Shown here: piece after piece, positions 8,034 through 15,624 of the stretch
Numbering within the stretch: position 1 is the first letter of the stretch
Layout of the letters: each line of letters opens with the position of its first letter
From: Methylophaga sp. 41_12_T18
GTDB lineage: Bacteria > Pseudomonadota > Gammaproteobacteria > Nitrosococcales > Methylophagaceae
Length of the DNA stretch: 37,325 nucleotides
Assembly (NCBI GenBank): GCA_002163115.1
Contig: MAAI01000063.1
Span: forward strand, 62,009-99,333
Direction of reading: 5' to 3'
Notes under the pieces: generated by a model
What the model was told of the DNA's origin: nothing
What the model saw: only the letters and a program-made list of their open reading frames with translations
Database searches by the model: none
Program-made: the position numbers and the translations under genes

Positions 8034-8882
8034 ATGAATACCACATCGTGTCCAGTTAACGGCGTAGGCCTTGGCCTCCGCCGTAGTTTTATGGATGAGC
8101 TGGCTGCACTCGATCATCAGCCGGCTGACTTTCTCGAAGTTGCTCCTGAAAACTGGATGGAAATGGGCGGTATTTTTGGCAGAAAGTTTGCCGAATTTAC
8201 TGACCGTTATGCAATGATGTTTCATGGCCTGTCATTATCTATTGGCAGCCCAGCACCATTAGACGAGCATTTTTTACAACGTCTTAAAAAGTTCATCGCC
8301 AAGCATAATATTGTCAGTTATAGCGAGCACTTAAGCTTTTGTAGTGATGACGGCCACTTATATGATCTAATGCCTATTCCATTTACTGAAGACGCCGTTG
8401 ACTATGTAGCACAACGTATTCGACGTGTTCAAGAAATTCTTGAGCAAACTATCGTAATGGAAAATGTCTCTTATTATGCGGCTCCCGGCCAACAGATGAC
8501 TGAAGTCGACTTCTTCAATGCTGTCGTTAAAGAAGCAGACTGTGATGTATTACTTGATGTAAATAACGTTTACGTAAATAGTATTAATCATAATTACGAC
8601 GCTGAACAATTCATCAAAGCCATACCGCAACAACGTATAGCTTATTTGCATATCGCAGGACATTTCAACGAAGCAGATGATCTTATTGTAGATACCCATG
8701 GTGCAGATATTGTTGATCCGGTATGGAAGTTACTGGAAACAACCTACCAACATCACGGTGTACTGCCTACCCTGTTAGAGCGGGATTTTAATATTCCGTC
8801 CTTACAGTCATTAACTAATGAAATTGAGCAAATCCGTCACCATCAATCAGCTCAGGAACACGCTCATGTCATCACAGCCTAA
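8034..8882 (+). CDS. bufB: DUF692 multinuclear non-heme iron oxidase (MNIO), BufB/HvfB/MbnB family
   Basis: A 282-residue cytoplasmic TIM-barrel enzyme of the DUF692 family. Characterised relatives (MbnB, TglH, BufB) use two or three iron ions and O2 to modify cysteine or other residues in peptide substrates. All hallmark motifs are intact: FLEVAPENW (33-41), HGLSLSIGS (64-72), SEHLSF (97-102), MENVSYY (142-148), DVNNVYVNSINH (175-186), HIAGH (206-210), DTHG (220-223) and LLERDFNIP (247-255). Likely ligands are among His64, His99, Glu143, Asp175, His186, His206, Asp220, His222 and Glu249. GGAG at 8023-8026 places the start. The gene overlaps its DUF2063 partner by 17 nt. No small Cys-rich BufA-like gene is next to it. 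The symbol reflects family resemblance, not proven bufferin function. Confidence 0.9.
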   Translation: MNTTSCPVNGVGLGLRRSFMDELAALDHQPADFLEVAPENWMEMGGIFGRKFAEFTDRYAMMFHGLSLSIGSPAPLDEHFLQRLKKFIAKHNIVSYSEHLSFCSDDGHLYDLMPIPFTEDAVDYVAQRIRRVQEILEQTIVMENVSYYAAPGQQMTEVDFFNAVVKEADCDVLLDVNNVYVNSINHNYDAEQFIKAIPQQRIAYLHIAGHFNEADDLIVDTHGADIVDPVWKLLETTYQHHGVLPTLLERDFNIPSLQSLTNEIEQIRHHQSAQEHAHVITA

Positions 8883-9624
8883 GCAACAAAGCTTTACTGA
8901 AACACAGTACCAGTTTGCCCGTCATATTCGAGATCCAGAGCATAATCCAGCGCCAGATAATATTGAACAACGTCGAATGAATATTTATCGTGAATTGTTC
9001 TATAACAATATAGAAGGCTTTATCGCTAATGGCTTTCCGGTATTACGGCAACTGACTAGTGATGAAGCTTGGCACGCTATGATTAGAGATTTTATGATCA
9101 AACATCATTGCGCCACTCCACTGTTCCATGAAATTGCTAAAGAGTTTTTGAGCTATTTAAATAGTGAGCGCGACTTAACACATGATCCAATATTCATTAA
9201 AGAACTCGCCCATTATGAGTGGGTAGAATTAGCATTGAGTGTTTCTGATGCTGAAGTTAATGAAATCAACCTTGCTCTACTTGAGCAGCCTCTTAATGAG
9301 AAGTTTAATACTTCGGCTTTAGCCTGGCCGTTAATGTATCAATATCCAGTACACCAAATTGGGCCAGATTTCCAGCCTACTGAAGCTAATCAAACACCCA
9401 TTTTTCTATTGGTTTACCGTAGTACTGATGATCGAGTGACCTTTATGGAATTAAATCCAGTCAGTGCTCGATTAATTGATTTATTAAATGAAGGTAATAC
9501 AGCTCAACATGCTGCTGAACTAATCGCAGAAGAATTACAGCACCCCGATCCGCAAGTGGTCATCAATGGAGCTTGCGCTCTACTCAATGATTGGTTGCAT
9601 CGTGGCATTTTAGTTTTTGCATAA
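8866..9624 (+). CDS. bufC: DUF2063 MNIO partner protein (BufC/HvfC-like)
   Basis: A 252-residue protein with an N-terminal DUF2063 domain. The typical string here is RRMNIYRELFYNNIEGFIANGFP (about residues 39-61), with later SYLNSERDL and ELAHYEWVELAL. The C-terminal half contains a winged-helix-like segment ending in LHRGILVFA. In MNIO pathways this class pairs with DUF692 enzymes and is thought to present the substrate peptide, acting like a recognition subunit. I chose the ATG at 8866, with CAGGAA 8 nt upstream, over an in-frame ATG at 8818 that would lie inside the bufB end and add 16 residues unlike the family. It overlaps bufB by 17 nt and is followed directly by a strong terminator. 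Confidence 0.88.
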   Translation: MSSQPKQQSFTETQYQFARHIRDPEHNPAPDNIEQRRMNIYRELFYNNIEGFIANGFPVLRQLTSDEAWHAMIRDFMIKHHCATPLFHEIAKEFLSYLNSERDLTHDPIFIKELAHYEWVELALSVSDAEVNEINLALLEQPLNEKFNTSALAWPLMYQYPVHQIGPDFQPTEANQTPIFLLVYRSTDDRVTFMELNPVSARLIDLLNEGNTAQHAAELIAEELQHPDPQVVINGACALLNDWLHRGILVFA

Positions 9625-9655
9625 AAAAAGGCCGAGTAAAAACTCGGCCTTTTTA
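9623..9655. terminator. Bidirectional rho-independent terminator between bufC and eda
   Basis: A perfect 8-bp stem GGCCGAGT (9630-9637) and ACTCGGCC (9642-9649) closes an AAAA loop. It is flanked by a run of A on the left and T on the right. Either orientation gives a U-tract, so it ends both the plus-strand rhodanese-bufC transcript and the minus-strand edd-eda transcript. Confidence 0.9.
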
Positions 9656-9673
9656 GCTAAATCATATTCTGAC

Positions 9674-10306
9674 TTATGCAGTAGCTAATTCAATCGCTTC
9701 TGCTGATAAGCGAGTGATTTCACTCCAGTTTTCTGAATCAACTAAGTTGGCAGCACACATCCAAGAACCACCGACTACAGCAACGTTAGGTAAGCTGTAA
9801 TAGTTGTTTACATTCTTTTGATTTACACCACCAGTTGGGCAGAATGTAATTTGTGGAATCGGTGCACCGATTGATTTCAACATTGGCACACCACCTGCTG
9901 CTTCAGCAGGGAAGAATTTCATTTCAGTGATGCCTTTTTCAAACAAAGCTAAGGCTTCGCCAGGAGTAGAAACACCAGGTAAGAAAGGAACGCCTGTTTT
10001 TAACGCTACATCAGCAAGTGCTGATGTTGTACCAGGACTAACAATAAATTCAGCACCGGCTTCAATCGCAGCATTCAATGTTTCTTCATTGATGATCGTA
10101 CCAGCACCAACAATTGCATCAGGTACTTCAGCTTTAATGCGAGTAATTGATTCCAATGCCGCATCAGTACGTAGCGTGATTTCTAAAACTTTTAAACCAC
10201 CTTTAACCAACGCTTTTGCCAATGGCACTGCATGGTCAACATTATTGATAACCATAACAGGCATCAACGGTGAAATATCCATGATTTCTTTTATTGTTTT
10301 GCTCAT
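9674..10306 (-). CDS. eda: 2-keto-3-deoxy-6-phosphogluconate (KDPG) aldolase
   Basis: A 210-residue KDPG/4-hydroxy-2-oxoglutarate aldolase, which splits KDPG into pyruvate and glyceraldehyde 3-phosphate in the last step of the Entner-Doudoroff pathway. Catalytic residues are in place: Glu42 and Arg46 in EITLR, and the Schiff-base Lys130 in MKFFPAEAAGG, matching E. coli Glu45, Arg49 and Lys133. The phosphate-binding end GGVN and VVGGSW is present. I start at the ATG at 10304-10306, behind GGAAAAT. The frame is open for another 61 codons upstream, but that part lies inside edd and does not match the family. It follows edd after 16 bp, forming an edd-eda operon. Confidence 0.95.
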   Translation of the reverse strand: MSKTIKEIMDISPLMPVMVINNVDHAVPLAKALVKGGLKVLEITLRTDAALESITRIKAEVPDAIVGAGTIINEETLNAAIEAGAEFIVSPGTTSALADVALKTGVPFLPGVSTPGEALALFEKGITEMKFFPAEAAGGVPMLKSIGAPIPQITFCPTGGVNQKNVNNYYSLPNVAVVGGSWMCAANLVDSENWSEITRLSAEAIELATA

Positions 10307-10322
10307 TTTTATATTTTCCAAT

Positions 10323-12146
10323 TTATTCGACATTAAACATATTGATAGCACCAGTCTCAGCTGATGATACACCCTTACGGAAGCTATCAAATAACTCTCT
10401 ACCCATGCCATAGTGATGATCAGTACTGACTTTAACATGTGGGGTACGCGCATTAAACTCGTCATCTTCAACCAAGATATTAAGCTCACCTGATTGTGTA
10501 TTCAGGTGCAACATATCACCGTCTTGAACACGTGTTAATGGGCCACCTTCTTCACATTCAGGACACATGTGGATTGCAGAAGGTACTTTACCTGATGCAC
10601 CCGACATACGACCATCTGTCACGATAGCAACATGGAAGCCTTTATCTTGTAATGAACCTAAAAGAGGCGTCAACTTGTGAAGCTCAGGCATACCATTCGC
10701 TTTAGGACCTTGGAATCGTAATACCACAATTAGATCTTTTTCCATCTCGCCACGTTTGAAGCAGGCAACAACATCATCTTGATCATCAAATACCATCGCA
10801 GCTGCTTCAACAATTTGATGCTCTTCTGCCACCGCCGAAATTTTCGACATGCCACGACCTAAATTACCGTGAATCAAGTGTAACCCACCTGATTTTGAGA
10901 ATGGCTTAGCAACGGTAGAAATGACGGTTTCATCAAGTGATTTACCAGGACCTTCCTCCCAAACTAACTCGCCATCAACCAGTTTAGGTTCTTGGGTGTA
11001 ACTACTCATTCCTCGAGTGGCTGCAACAGAGACTATATCTTCGTGCATTAAACCTTGTTCAAGTAATTCGCCAATTAATACACCCATACCACCTGCTGCT
11101 TGGAAGTGATTAATATCAGCATCGCCATTTGGATAAATACGAGTAAGTAATGGAATAATCTTAGTAATTTTATCGAAGTCATCCCAGTTGATGATGATAC
11201 CTGCTGCTTTAGCAATCGCCACTAAATGCATCGTATGATTCGTTGAACCACCCGTTGCCATCAAGCCAACCATTGCATTTACAATCGCTTTTTCATCAAT
11301 CATATGACCGATAGGACGGAAATCATCACCCATCGCTGTGTATTTCAATACTTGTTCTGTGGCACTTTTAGTTAATGCATCACGTAACGGTGTATTCGGG
11401 TTAACAAATGAGCTACCAGGAAGATGTAGGCCCATCATTTCTACCATCATTTGGTTACTATTTGCTGTTCCGTAGAATGTGCAAGTACCTGGGCTGTGGT
11501 ATGACTCAGATTCTGCTTTTAATAAAGCATCACGACCGACTTTTCCTTCAGCATAAAGTTGGCGAATACGTACTTTTTCTTTATTAGGCAAACCGCTTGG
11601 CATTGGACCACCCGGTACAAATACCGCAGGCAAATGACCAAAGCTTAAAGCTGAAATCAACAGTCCCGGTACGATTTTATCGCAAATACCTAGGAACAAA
11701 GCACCATCAAACATATTGTGGCTTAAGCCAATCGCAGCTGACATTGCAATAACGTCACGGCTAAATAAAGAAAGCTCCATGCCCGCTTGACCTTGAGTCA
11801 CGCCATCACACATAGCAGGAACTCCACCGGCAAATTGTGCAACGCCACCGGCATCAACTGCAGCTTGCTTAATTAGATCAGGATAATCTTTATATGGTTG
11901 GTGAGCTGATAACATATCGTTATAAGCTGAGATGATACCGATATTAGCTTTAACTGTACCTGATAAGTCGGCTTTTTCTCCCGCAGAACAGGCAGCAAAA
12001 CCATGAACCAAGTTACCACACGCTAATTGAGCACGATGAGGACCATTTTCGACAGCAGCATCAATGCGAGCTAAATATTTTGTTCTACTGTCACGGCTTC
12101 GTTCAATAATATCATTGGTAACGCTTTCTAGTACTTGATGGACCAT
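10323..12146 (-). CDS. edd: 6-phosphogluconate dehydratase
   Basis: A 607-residue enzyme of the IlvD/Edd dehydratase family, full length. It converts 6-phosphogluconate to KDPG in the Entner-Doudoroff pathway and carries a [4Fe-4S] cluster. Candidate cluster ligands are Cys113 (MCDGVTQGQ), Cys155 (GICDK) and Cys222 ([14 protein letters not shown]). The C-terminal swivel domain has [17 protein letters not shown]. Length and the MCDGVTQG form fit Edd rather than dihydroxyacid dehydratase, and the eda gene directly downstream confirms it. No zwf or pgl is in the window. A TATAAT-like -10 lies about 105 bp upstream of the start on this strand. Confidence 0.95.
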   Translation of the reverse strand: MVHQVLESVTNDIIERSRDSRTKYLARIDAAVENGPHRAQLACGNLVHGFAACSAGEKADLSGTVKANIGIISAYNDMLSAHQPYKDYPDLIKQAAVDAGGVAQFAGGVPAMCDGVTQGQAGMELSLFSRDVIAMSAAIGLSHNMFDGALFLGICDKIVPGLLISALSFGHLPAVFVPGGPMPSGLPNKEKVRIRQLYAEGKVGRDALLKAESESYHSPGTCTFYGTANSNQMMVEMMGLHLPGSSFVNPNTPLRDALTKSATEQVLKYTAMGDDFRPIGHMIDEKAIVNAMVGLMATGGSTNHTMHLVAIAKAAGIIINWDDFDKITKIIPLLTRIYPNGDADINHFQAAGGMGVLIGELLEQGLMHEDIVSVAATRGMSSYTQEPKLVDGELVWEEGPGKSLDETVISTVAKPFSKSGGLHLIHGNLGRGMSKISAVAEEHQIVEAAAMVFDDQDDVVACFKRGEMEKDLIVVLRFQGPKANGMPELHKLTPLLGSLQDKGFHVAIVTDGRMSGASGKVPSAIHMCPECEEGGPLTRVQDGDMLHLNTQSGELNILVEDDEFNARTPHVKVSTDHHYGMGRELFDSFRKGVSSAETGAINMFNVE

Positions 12147-12251
12147 ATATGCTTCTCTTCTCTATCGCTTTATTCTGGCTGTAATCAGCATGACTATTTG
12201 CCATTAGATTATCTAAAATAAGCTACTAATAAATTTATAAGTTGACCACCA

Positions 12252-12257
12252 ATTATA
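12252..12257 (-). promoter_or_regulatory. Candidate -10 element of the edd-eda promoter
   Basis: The minus strand reads GGGTATAATTGG here, a perfect TATAAT hexamer about 105 bp upstream of the edd start. The region 17-18 bp further upstream has no good TTGACA match, so this may need an activator or be fortuitous. No HexR-like palindrome was recognised. Confidence 0.35.
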
Positions 12258-12309
12258 CCCTAAATCAGCATTTTCCGCTACATTAGCCAGTTAATCCCTG
12301 CTGATTTCA

Positions 12310-13470
12310 TCATGATACTGTATTCATAATCCATGACAATAAGATGACTTGGGGCACTGTCACTAACGGTAGAAACAAGGCAATTTTCCAAGAACCCGTT
12401 GTCTCACGTAATGACATCATCTCCGTGTAATCTGTAGATACGCCTGTCATTAAAAATGCAAAACCATTACCTGGCGCCTGTGCTCGCGTGACTAAATCTG
12501 CAGCAATCGGTGTAGAGCCTTCCGAACAAATTTCCAAAAGAGTCGCGATAAGTAAGGTCATGCCCAAACCGGATAATGTAGCCCCGAAATATGTTTGGAA
12601 ACTATCAATAGGCACAAAAGTACGAATAGCCGCAGCCAGTAATACCCCTAATAATAACCAGCGTACTATCATTCGTGAATCTTTAAGCCCCTCCCACAGC
12701 ATCGTTGTCCACCAGTCAAAATCTAATCGTGCAGCAGTGAAGCTTTTTTTCGCTTCTGGCCATACTTTAAAATCAATGGCGTCAATCGTATTGGGATTAG
12801 CCGGTAATGACTCCGTTTGTACTAACCAAACAAATACCAGACCACTGATAATTCCAATAACCATCGAGCAAACAATAAACAATAAGGTCCACTGCCAACC
12901 AATTAAGGCTATAAGAATGACGGTCAATGACAATGAATTCCATGGGCTTGCAATTAGAAAGGCCATAACTTGACCTAAACTGGCTCCCCGTTGGTAAAGT
13001 CTCATCGCCACTAATAAGATGCCATGACTACACAGATCAAGAAATACGCCAGCAAAAGTCGCTCTAACTATGCCAATAAAGCTATCGCCCTTACCTAATA
13101 GTGATGTGACAAACTCTCTTGGCACTCGACCTAACAGACCAACAAAAAACATTCCCATCGCCAAGCCTAGCCACATAGTATTCATCAGTTCACGTACCGC
13201 TTCGCTCATTGCAGCCAAAGATGTCGACATATTGTTAATTTCTGCATTAAAAAATAAATCCAAACTATAGGCCATTGTCACTAAGCTCAATGTCGACCAA
13301 AGTAATTTATCTGGTCGACTTTTTTGGCCTGTTTCCTCGGTACAACATGATGAACTAACTACCGGTTCAGCCGGTGCACAGCAGTCGTTGTCTGTGAGCG
13401 AGTCAACAGTATTGTCACTACAACAAGAAGATTCTTTAGGTGGTTCAGGTGGTTCACAGCACGATGACAT
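12310..13470 (-). CDS. SO_0444-type permease with Cys-rich N-terminus (possible Cu/Zn or other metal export)
   Basis: A 386-residue inner-membrane protein of the ArsP/UPF0718-like permease superfamily, close to the SO_0444 Cu/Zn efflux type. The first 50 residues before TM1 hold four Cys-Cys doublets (SSCCEPP, SSCCSD, DCCAP, SSCCTE), a likely cytoplasmic metal- or metalloid-binding tail. About eight helices follow, with the family marks DLCSHG, ASPWNSLS and ICSEGSTPIAADL. The last two probably line the pathway. I start at the ATG at 13470, with AGGAGG seven bases upstream, rather than 20 codons earlier. The gene is divergent from trmB and 163 bp upstream of edd on the same strand. The transported substrate is not proven. 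Confidence 0.83.
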   Translation of the reverse strand: MSSCCEPPEPPKESSCCSDNTVDSLTDNDCCAPAEPVVSSSCCTEETGQKSRPDKLLWSTLSLVTMAYSLDLFFNAEINNMSTSLAAMSEAVRELMNTMWLGLAMGMFFVGLLGRVPREFVTSLLGKGDSFIGIVRATFAGVFLDLCSHGILLVAMRLYQRGASLGQVMAFLIASPWNSLSLTVILIALIGWQWTLLFIVCSMVIGIISGLVFVWLVQTESLPANPNTIDAIDFKVWPEAKKSFTAARLDFDWWTTMLWEGLKDSRMIVRWLLLGVLLAAAIRTFVPIDSFQTYFGATLSGLGMTLLIATLLEICSEGSTPIAADLVTRAQAPGNGFAFLMTGVSTDYTEMMSLRETTGSWKIALFLPLVTVPQVILLSWIMNTVS

Positions 13471-13529
13471 ATAAACTCCTCCTAATCTTAAGGTATGATC
13501 TACGTTTATTGTACGACCTATGTACCCCA

Positions 13530-13547
13530 TTGAAAATTAATTTGCAA
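13530..13547. promoter_or_regulatory. Near-palindromic 18-bp site in the permease/trmB divergent region
   Basis: TTGNAAATTAATTTNCAA, symmetric except for one base pair in each arm, sits between the divergent permease and trmB starts. Its minus-strand TTGCAA could serve as a -35 for the permease, with TACATA 17 bp further. It is a candidate operator, possibly for a metal-responsive regulator, but the match is by symmetry only. Confidence 0.3.
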
Positions 13548-13560
13548 AGGCAATAACAAC

Positions 13561-14247
13561 ATGATTGAAGGCAAACCTCTACGAACTGTACGTAGTTTTG
13601 TACGTCGTGAAGGCAGGCTCACGCCAGCACAGCAACGCGGTTTAGACGAATTATGGCCAGACTTCGGTATCGATGAAGGTGACCAAATTTTAGACCTAAA
13701 CACCCTATTTAATCGCGATGTGCCAAAAGTATTCGAAATTGGTTTTGGCAATGGTAGTTCGCTTGCGAAAATGGCCGCAGATCAGCCCGATCATGATTTT
13801 ATCGGTGTTGAAGTGCATCGTCCTGGTGTCGGTCAACTATTAAATAACATCGGTGAACAAAACTTAACGAACCTTCGAGTAGCCTGTACAGATGCCGTTG
13901 AACTACTTAAACATCAAATCGCTGATAATAGTCTAGATCGAGTACAACTCTACTTTCCCGATCCTTGGCATAAAAAACGTCACCATAAACGTCGTATTAT
14001 TCAACCTGACTTCGTCGCCTTATTGGCCAAAAAGTTGAAGACTGGCGGCCATTTACATATGGCTACTGACTGGGAACATTACGCTGAACATATGCTAGAA
14101 GACTTATCTAGTAGCGATGATTTTATTAATTGTGGCGATGAAACGGGTTTCATTCCACGGCCTGACTACCGACCTCTAACCAAATTTGAACAACGAGGTC
14201 ATCGTTTAGGTCACGGTGTTTGGGACTTATTATTTAAACGACGCTAA
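13561..14247 (+). CDS. trmB: tRNA (guanine-N7-)-methyltransferase TrmB
   Basis: A 228-residue SAM-dependent methyltransferase that makes m7G at position 46 of tRNA. The Rossmann SAM-binding motif is EIGFGNGSSLAKMA (about residues 60-73). The family signature VQLYFPDPWHKKRHHKRR (about 129-146) contains the catalytic Asp and basic tRNA-contact residues. The C-terminus has FEQRGHRLGHGVWDL. The N-terminus RTVRSFVRREGRLTPAQQ is the usual TrmB lead. Length is normal. It is divergent from the Cys-rich permease with 90 bp between the starts and is followed by a FadL-type porin gene after 77 bp. Confidence 0.95.
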   Translation: MIEGKPLRTVRSFVRREGRLTPAQQRGLDELWPDFGIDEGDQILDLNTLFNRDVPKVFEIGFGNGSSLAKMAADQPDHDFIGVEVHRPGVGQLLNNIGEQNLTNLRVACTDAVELLKHQIADNSLDRVQLYFPDPWHKKRHHKRRIIQPDFVALLAKKLKTGGHLHMATDWEHYAEHMLEDLSSSDDFINCGDETGFIPRPDYRPLTKFEQRGHRLGHGVWDLLFKRR

Positions 14248-14324
14248 CTGTTAACAAATAGTTGCAATCAATATTTAGAAGGTGATACCTTCACTTTTAA
14301 TATTATTACGGGATACAAGTGGTT

Positions 14325-15605
14325 ATGGCGCAATACAAACAAATAAAATTAAGTGTGATTTTAGCAGTTTCTACATTTAGTTCATTAAGTTACGGCGCCG
14401 GATTTGCCATTCAGGAACAAAGTGTTACCGGTTTAGGTAGGGCTTTTGCTGGTAGTGCTGCTGTGGCAGAAGATGCCAGCACCATATTCTTTAACCCTGC
14501 CGGTTTAACCCAATTAAAACATACAGAAATTGATGTCGGTGTTCACTACATCAAGCCTAAAAGTAGCTTTACTGACGATGGTTCAAAGCTTTCTCCCGCT
14601 GCAGGTGGGGCATTTTTGACTGGTAGTGGCGATGATGCTGGTAAAGAAGCACTGGTTCCTAATTTGTATTATGCTCAGCCCCTCAATGATAAAGTCGTCG
14701 TCGGTCTTGGCATCAATGCTCCATTTGGTTTGGTAACGGAATATGACGATACTTGGAAAGGTCGTTATCACGCAGTTAAATCAGATCTTATGACCATTAA
14801 CATTAATCCCACAATAGCGTTTAAAGCGACTGACAAACTGTCTTTTGGTTTTGGTTTGGATTTACAGTATGTAGATGTTGAGTTAACCCAAATGGCAGAC
14901 CTAGGTGCAAAATTTTTCGCGTCACCACAATCTGCTGATGGTTCAGTGAAACTTACTGCTGACGACTGGAGTTGGGGCTATAACCTAGGCTTAACTTATC
15001 AACTGCAGCCAGCAACGCGACTCGGTTTAGCTTATCGTTCTAAAATTTCCCATACCGTAAAAGGAGATGGTAAATTAAAAAGTGCTACAGGAGCTATCGT
15101 ATTTGATGAAAAACTCGAAGCTAGAATGACAGTTCCAGAAAGCCTATCGTTTGCCGTACATCATGAGATCAATAACCAATGGTCCATAATGGCTGATGCA
15201 ACTTGGACACGTTGGAGCCGTTTTCAAGCTTTGATCATCACTTCTGAAAATGGAAATTTTAACGAAAATAAAGAAGAGAAATGGGAAAACACTATGCGTT
15301 ATGGCATAGGTGTCGACTATAAACATAATGATAAATGGACGTTCCGCAGTGGTATTGCCTATGATGAAAGTCCAGTATCAGATGATTATCGGACTGCACG
15401 AATTCCAGGCAATGATAGAAAGTGGTTATCTGTCGGTGCCAGCTACCAACTGCAAGACAATATTATTATTGATGCAGGCTATACCCACTTATTTGTAAGT
15501 AACCCAAAAATTGATGAAACAGATAGCAACGGTTACACACTTAAAGGTGAATACGAAGCTAGCGTCGACTTATTAGCAGTTCAAGTACGCTGGTTATTTC
15601 TATAA
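14325..15605 (+). CDS. FadL/OmpP1/TodX family outer membrane transporter
   Basis: A 426-residue outer-membrane beta-barrel with an N-terminal signal peptide (cleavage likely near residue 24, before GFAIQEQS). Mature N-terminal FadL features follow: GLGRAFAGSAAVAEDASTI and FFNPAGL, the plug/hatch region. The barrel ends in VQVRWLFL with an aromatic/hydrophobic terminal strand suited to BamA recognition. FadL proteins carry long-chain fatty acids or other hydrophobic compounds across the outer membrane. I prefer the ATG at 14325, but a GTG two codons earlier is possible. An acyl-CoA/AMP ligase gene follows after 19 bp, so uptake and activation of the substrate appear coupled. It could be fatty acids or aromatic/aliphatic hydrocarbons. 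Confidence 0.88.
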   Translation: MAQYKQIKLSVILAVSTFSSLSYGAGFAIQEQSVTGLGRAFAGSAAVAEDASTIFFNPAGLTQLKHTEIDVGVHYIKPKSSFTDDGSKLSPAAGGAFLTGSGDDAGKEALVPNLYYAQPLNDKVVVGLGINAPFGLVTEYDDTWKGRYHAVKSDLMTININPTIAFKATDKLSFGFGLDLQYVDVELTQMADLGAKFFASPQSADGSVKLTADDWSWGYNLGLTYQLQPATRLGLAYRSKISHTVKGDGKLKSATGAIVFDEKLEARMTVPESLSFAVHHEINNQWSIMADATWTRWSRFQALIITSENGNFNENKEEKWENTMRYGIGVDYKHNDKWTFRSGIAYDESPVSDDYRTARIPGNDRKWLSVGASYQLQDNIIIDAGYTHLFVSNPKIDETDSNGYTLKGEYEASVDLLAVQVRWLFL

Positions 15606-15624
15606 CAGATAGAAGTTAATAATT

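Noticed and set aside
7890-8225. 111-residue minus-strand frame containing several cysteines, antisense to the DUF692 start
   Set aside because: It lies opposite the confidently assigned DUF692 gene, lacks a signal peptide and has no recognisable domain. Its cysteines come from reading the other strand.
9927-10364. 145-residue plus-strand frame opposite eda
   Set aside because: It is antisense to conserved eda codons. Composition and context indicate a shadow frame.
10304-10489. 61-residue N-terminal extension of Eda
   Set aside because: The segment lies inside edd in another frame and does not match KDPG aldolases. The ATG at 10304-10306 has a ribosome site and gives the normal length.
12488-12973. 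161-residue plus-strand frame opposite the Cys-rich permease
   Set aside because: It is a shadow of the permease gene, with no recognisable features.
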